A stretch of DNA of 64,000 nucleotides from Xiphydria camelus (Eukaryota; Arthropoda; Insecta; Hymenoptera; Xiphydriidae), in assembly GCA_963678675.1 (NCBI GenBank), contig OY783199.1, forward strand, positions 18,655,709-18,719,708, written 5' to 3'. Shown here one piece after another: positions 63,353-64,000 of this stretch. The notes beneath the pieces are model-generated. The model worked only from the letters and a program-made list of their open reading frames with translations, was not told the origin of the DNA and did not search any database. Every line of letters begins with the position of its first letter. Position 1 is the first letter of the stretch. The position numbers were made by a program, and so were the translations under genes.

Positions 63353-63726
63353 ACGAAAACGGCGGAAGCAACCGTTGTACACCTAATAAGTTCGGATTCA
63401 ATTACATAATTTTTCTATAGGTAGATACCTGCAATGTATGGAGAATTACGTACGTGTATATACATTTTCGAAGCTCATCAATCGATATCGCCTTCGCATG
63501 CGGTATACCACGAACATTGATACATGTTATGCGATACCGCAATGCCGGTGGCTGGTTTCGAATATCTATTACCGATGCAGAGACGGAGCTGGATCGCATG
63601 GGAAGCCACAGGATTAATTCAATTAAAGAATTCGTCGTCATCGTGTAAACTTCCTCCTTTTGATGAGTCCCTTTTTCCACCTTCTCGTACTCGAGGTGCG
63701 TCGGTATTTCGATCAGCTTTAAACGC

Positions 63727-63870
63727 AATTATCTCGTTATCTATGGATTTTTCTGGGAAGTTGGTATAATACTTTTTTGAAGATCACATTTCAATCTATA
63801 GAAAAGGATTATATCAAAGTAGGCCAAAAGTTCATAGGTAACGAGATAATCGTGCTTGAAGTTAGTCAGA
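63727..63870. repeat. Palindromic repeat related to 51067-51225
   Basis: ATTATCTCGTTATCTATGGA and TCATAGGTAACGAGATAAT are inverted ends. AATACTTTTTTGAAGATCAC in the middle is the reverse complement of the 51.1 kb loop. Confidence 0.6.
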
Positions 63871-63919
63871 ATTGTACCACTCTATATTGATCCAGGAAGA
63901 GCGAGCGCCACACGAGTAC

Positions 63920-63950
63920 GAGAGAGAGAGAGAGATAGAGAGAGATAGAT

Positions 63951-63986
<36 letters not shown>

Positions 63987-64000
63987 GGAGGGAGGGAGGG
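63920..64000. repeat. (GA)n/(GATA)n/(GGGA)n simple repeat at window end
   Basis: Continuous purine tract of GAGA, GATA and GGGAGGGA units running off the end of the window. Confidence 0.95.

Noticed and set aside
1..64000. tRNA and rRNA genes
   Set aside because: No internal box A/B pair or rRNA core motif was recognised by eye on either strand; a covariance-model scan would be decisive.

Overview
The window looks like insect nuclear DNA, most likely hymenopteran (an inference from gene content and texture, not a proven placement). It has spliced genes with canonical GT-AG introns, CpG-rich intergenic patches and a very dense population of short inverted-repeat transposable elements. No bacterial-type features, tRNA or rRNA genes were seen.

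Three protein-coding genes can be read exon by exon. (1) At 354-2247 on the plus strand are the last five coding exons of timeout, the TIMELESS-type replication-fork protein; its 5' part lies left of the window. (2) At 18375-32652 on the minus strand is a complete cadherin of about 2,952 residues in 15 coding exons. It has a signal peptide, about six cadherin repeats, a ferredoxin-like membrane-adjacent region, one transmembrane helix and a cytoplasmic tail of about 2,000 residues, almost all in one 5.9 kb exon. (3) At 43112-57935 on the minus strand is a complete cadherin of 1,902 residues in 25 exons. Its membrane-adjacent domain, cytoplasmic motif and C-terminal -TEL mark it as the insect CDH23-type cadherin (Cad87A). 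The two cadherins sit head-to-tail, about 10.5 kb apart. Both are cell-surface adhesion receptors of the membrane-adjacent-domain class, so their linkage suggests shared ancestry or shared regulation. All exon junctions proposed here keep frame.

The rest (about 2.3-18.1 kb, 32.7-42.6 kb, 58-64 kb and many introns) is non-coding and full of MITE-like elements of 100-530 bp. At least fifteen interior sequence types occur. Many share the same outer end (CACTGAGAAAAA or CAC(A/G)GAGAAAAA) flanked by TA, which suggests mobilisation by one Tc1/mariner-like transposase. One decayed mariner-type transposase end is present at 63244-63352. Several elements are inserted inside others, up to three deep, which gives a relative chronology. 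Some lie at splice sites, and one end appears to supply the 3' splice site of a Cad87A exon. A recurrent 4-bp gain, TA becoming TAGGTA or TACCTA, is visible when repeat copies are compared and resembles a transposon excision scar. There are also minisatellites (8.1-8.5 kb, 28.8-29.2 kb), local tandem duplications (11.7-12.1, 13.7-14.0 and 32.6-33.4 kb) and simple repeats.
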